Part shown: in pieces, positions 5,015 through 5,210 of the stretch
Layout: every line of letters begins with the position of its first letter
Numbering within the stretch: the first letter of the stretch is position 1
NCBI GenBank assembly: GCA_051881315.1
Contig: JBJEPQ010000064.1
Coordinates: 1-5,210, forward strand
DNA length: 5,210 bases
Reading direction: 5' to 3'
Origin: CAG-488 sp051881315
Lineage (GTDB): Bacteria > Bacillota > Clostridia > Oscillospirales > Acutalibacteraceae
Program-made: the position numbers and the translations under genes
The notes under the pieces: generated by a model
What the model saw: the letters and a program-made list of their open reading frames with translations, nothing else
Told to the model about the DNA's origin: nothing
The model's database searches: none

Positions 5015-5210
5015 GTCGTCCTCCTGTTCATGCGCCTAAATTTTTGACGCTATTTTGCCGCCCTTGCTCCAAAAGCGGGCTTGTAAAGAGATACGGCATG
5101 GTATAAGCAGAAACGACAAAAACCTTGAAAAATCAATGGTTTCTGCCACTTTCTATAAAGGCTTGTAAGAAGTTATAAGACGATTTCCGTCTATAAAATC
5201 AATAAAAAAT
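5015..5210 (-). promoter_or_regulatory. Upstream region of the 120-residue gene: possible promoter and inverted repeats
   Basis: No convincing gene is present in this AT-rich stretch. On the minus strand TTGATT (5202-5197) and TTATAA (5178-5173) are 18 nt apart and form a plausible sigma-A promoter. A 5-bp dyad AGACG/CGTCT (5178-5192) occupies the spacer, an operator-like position. Further down, GCAGAAAC (5107-5114) and GTTTCTGC (5139-5146) are perfect inverted copies. Between them a second hairpin, AAACC-TTGA/TCAA-GGTTT (5120-5142), can form with a short T run behind it on the minus strand, and could be a weak terminator or attenuator. Confidence 0.35.
5028..5099 (-). CDS. Possible 23-residue leader peptide (weak)
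   Basis: An ATG at 5099-5097 opens a 23-residue frame starting MPYLFTSPLL and ending NLGA. Its TGA overlaps the ATG of a six-codon frame, whose own TGA overlaps the start of the 120-residue gene. This chain of ATGA overlaps is suggestive of coupled leader peptides, but no Shine-Dalgarno precedes the first ATG and chance is a fair explanation. Confidence 0.15.
   Translation of the reverse strand: MPYLFTSPLLEQGRQNSVKNLGA

Overview
This window is a piece of the conjugation module of an integrative conjugative element (ICE) of the Tn1549/CTn type found in gut Clostridia (Lachnospiraceae, Oscillospiraceae and relatives). The assignment rests on gene content and order, all on the minus strand: a replication-initiator-like DUF6017 protein, a DUF5348 protein, a PcfB-like relaxosome accessory protein, a VirD4/TraG coupling ATPase and a Maff2 membrane peptide. 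Strong AAAGGAGG-type ribosome binding sites and a balanced to GC-leaning coding composition also fit. No taxonomic marker is present, so the host is inferred.

Layout in transcription order (high to low coordinates). 5015-5210 has no convincing gene; it holds inverted repeats and a possible promoter. 4652-5014 encodes an unrecognised 120-residue protein, closed by an intrinsic terminator (4593-4641). 4470-4585 is a 14-bp inverted repeat enclosing three small hairpins, just upstream of the ribosome binding site of the DUF6017 gene (3472-4443). DUF5348 (3230-3448), pcfB (2712-3188) and virD4 (931-2715) follow closely, with pcfB and virD4 overlapping by ATGA. Maff2 (1-144, cut by the window edge) comes after a gap of almost 800 bases.

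That gap (145-930) is the most unusual part. Its half next to Maff2 (about 145-391) is a GC-rich leader of successive hairpins with an intrinsic terminator before the Maff2 ribosome binding site. The other half (about 452-903) looks like a discrete AT-rich element. It carries six exact copies of a 12-base word (AAATCCAAACTT), three in each orientation, which pair into nested stems. It ends in a 58-position hairpin (760-898) in which all 11 wobble positions are G.U when read on the plus strand and none is A.C. This bias points to a folded plus-strand RNA or single strand. Three DnaA-box-like words lie in it, two of them in opposite arms of the hairpin. It may be a structured RNA, a replication origin or a small non-autonomous mobile element; the sequence does not decide between these.

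Together the genes would process and deliver ICE DNA: the DUF6017 protein probably acts in replication or its control, PcfB links the relaxosome to the VirD4 ATPase, VirD4 feeds DNA to the type IV secretion channel, and Maff2 begins the block of membrane and channel genes beyond the left edge.
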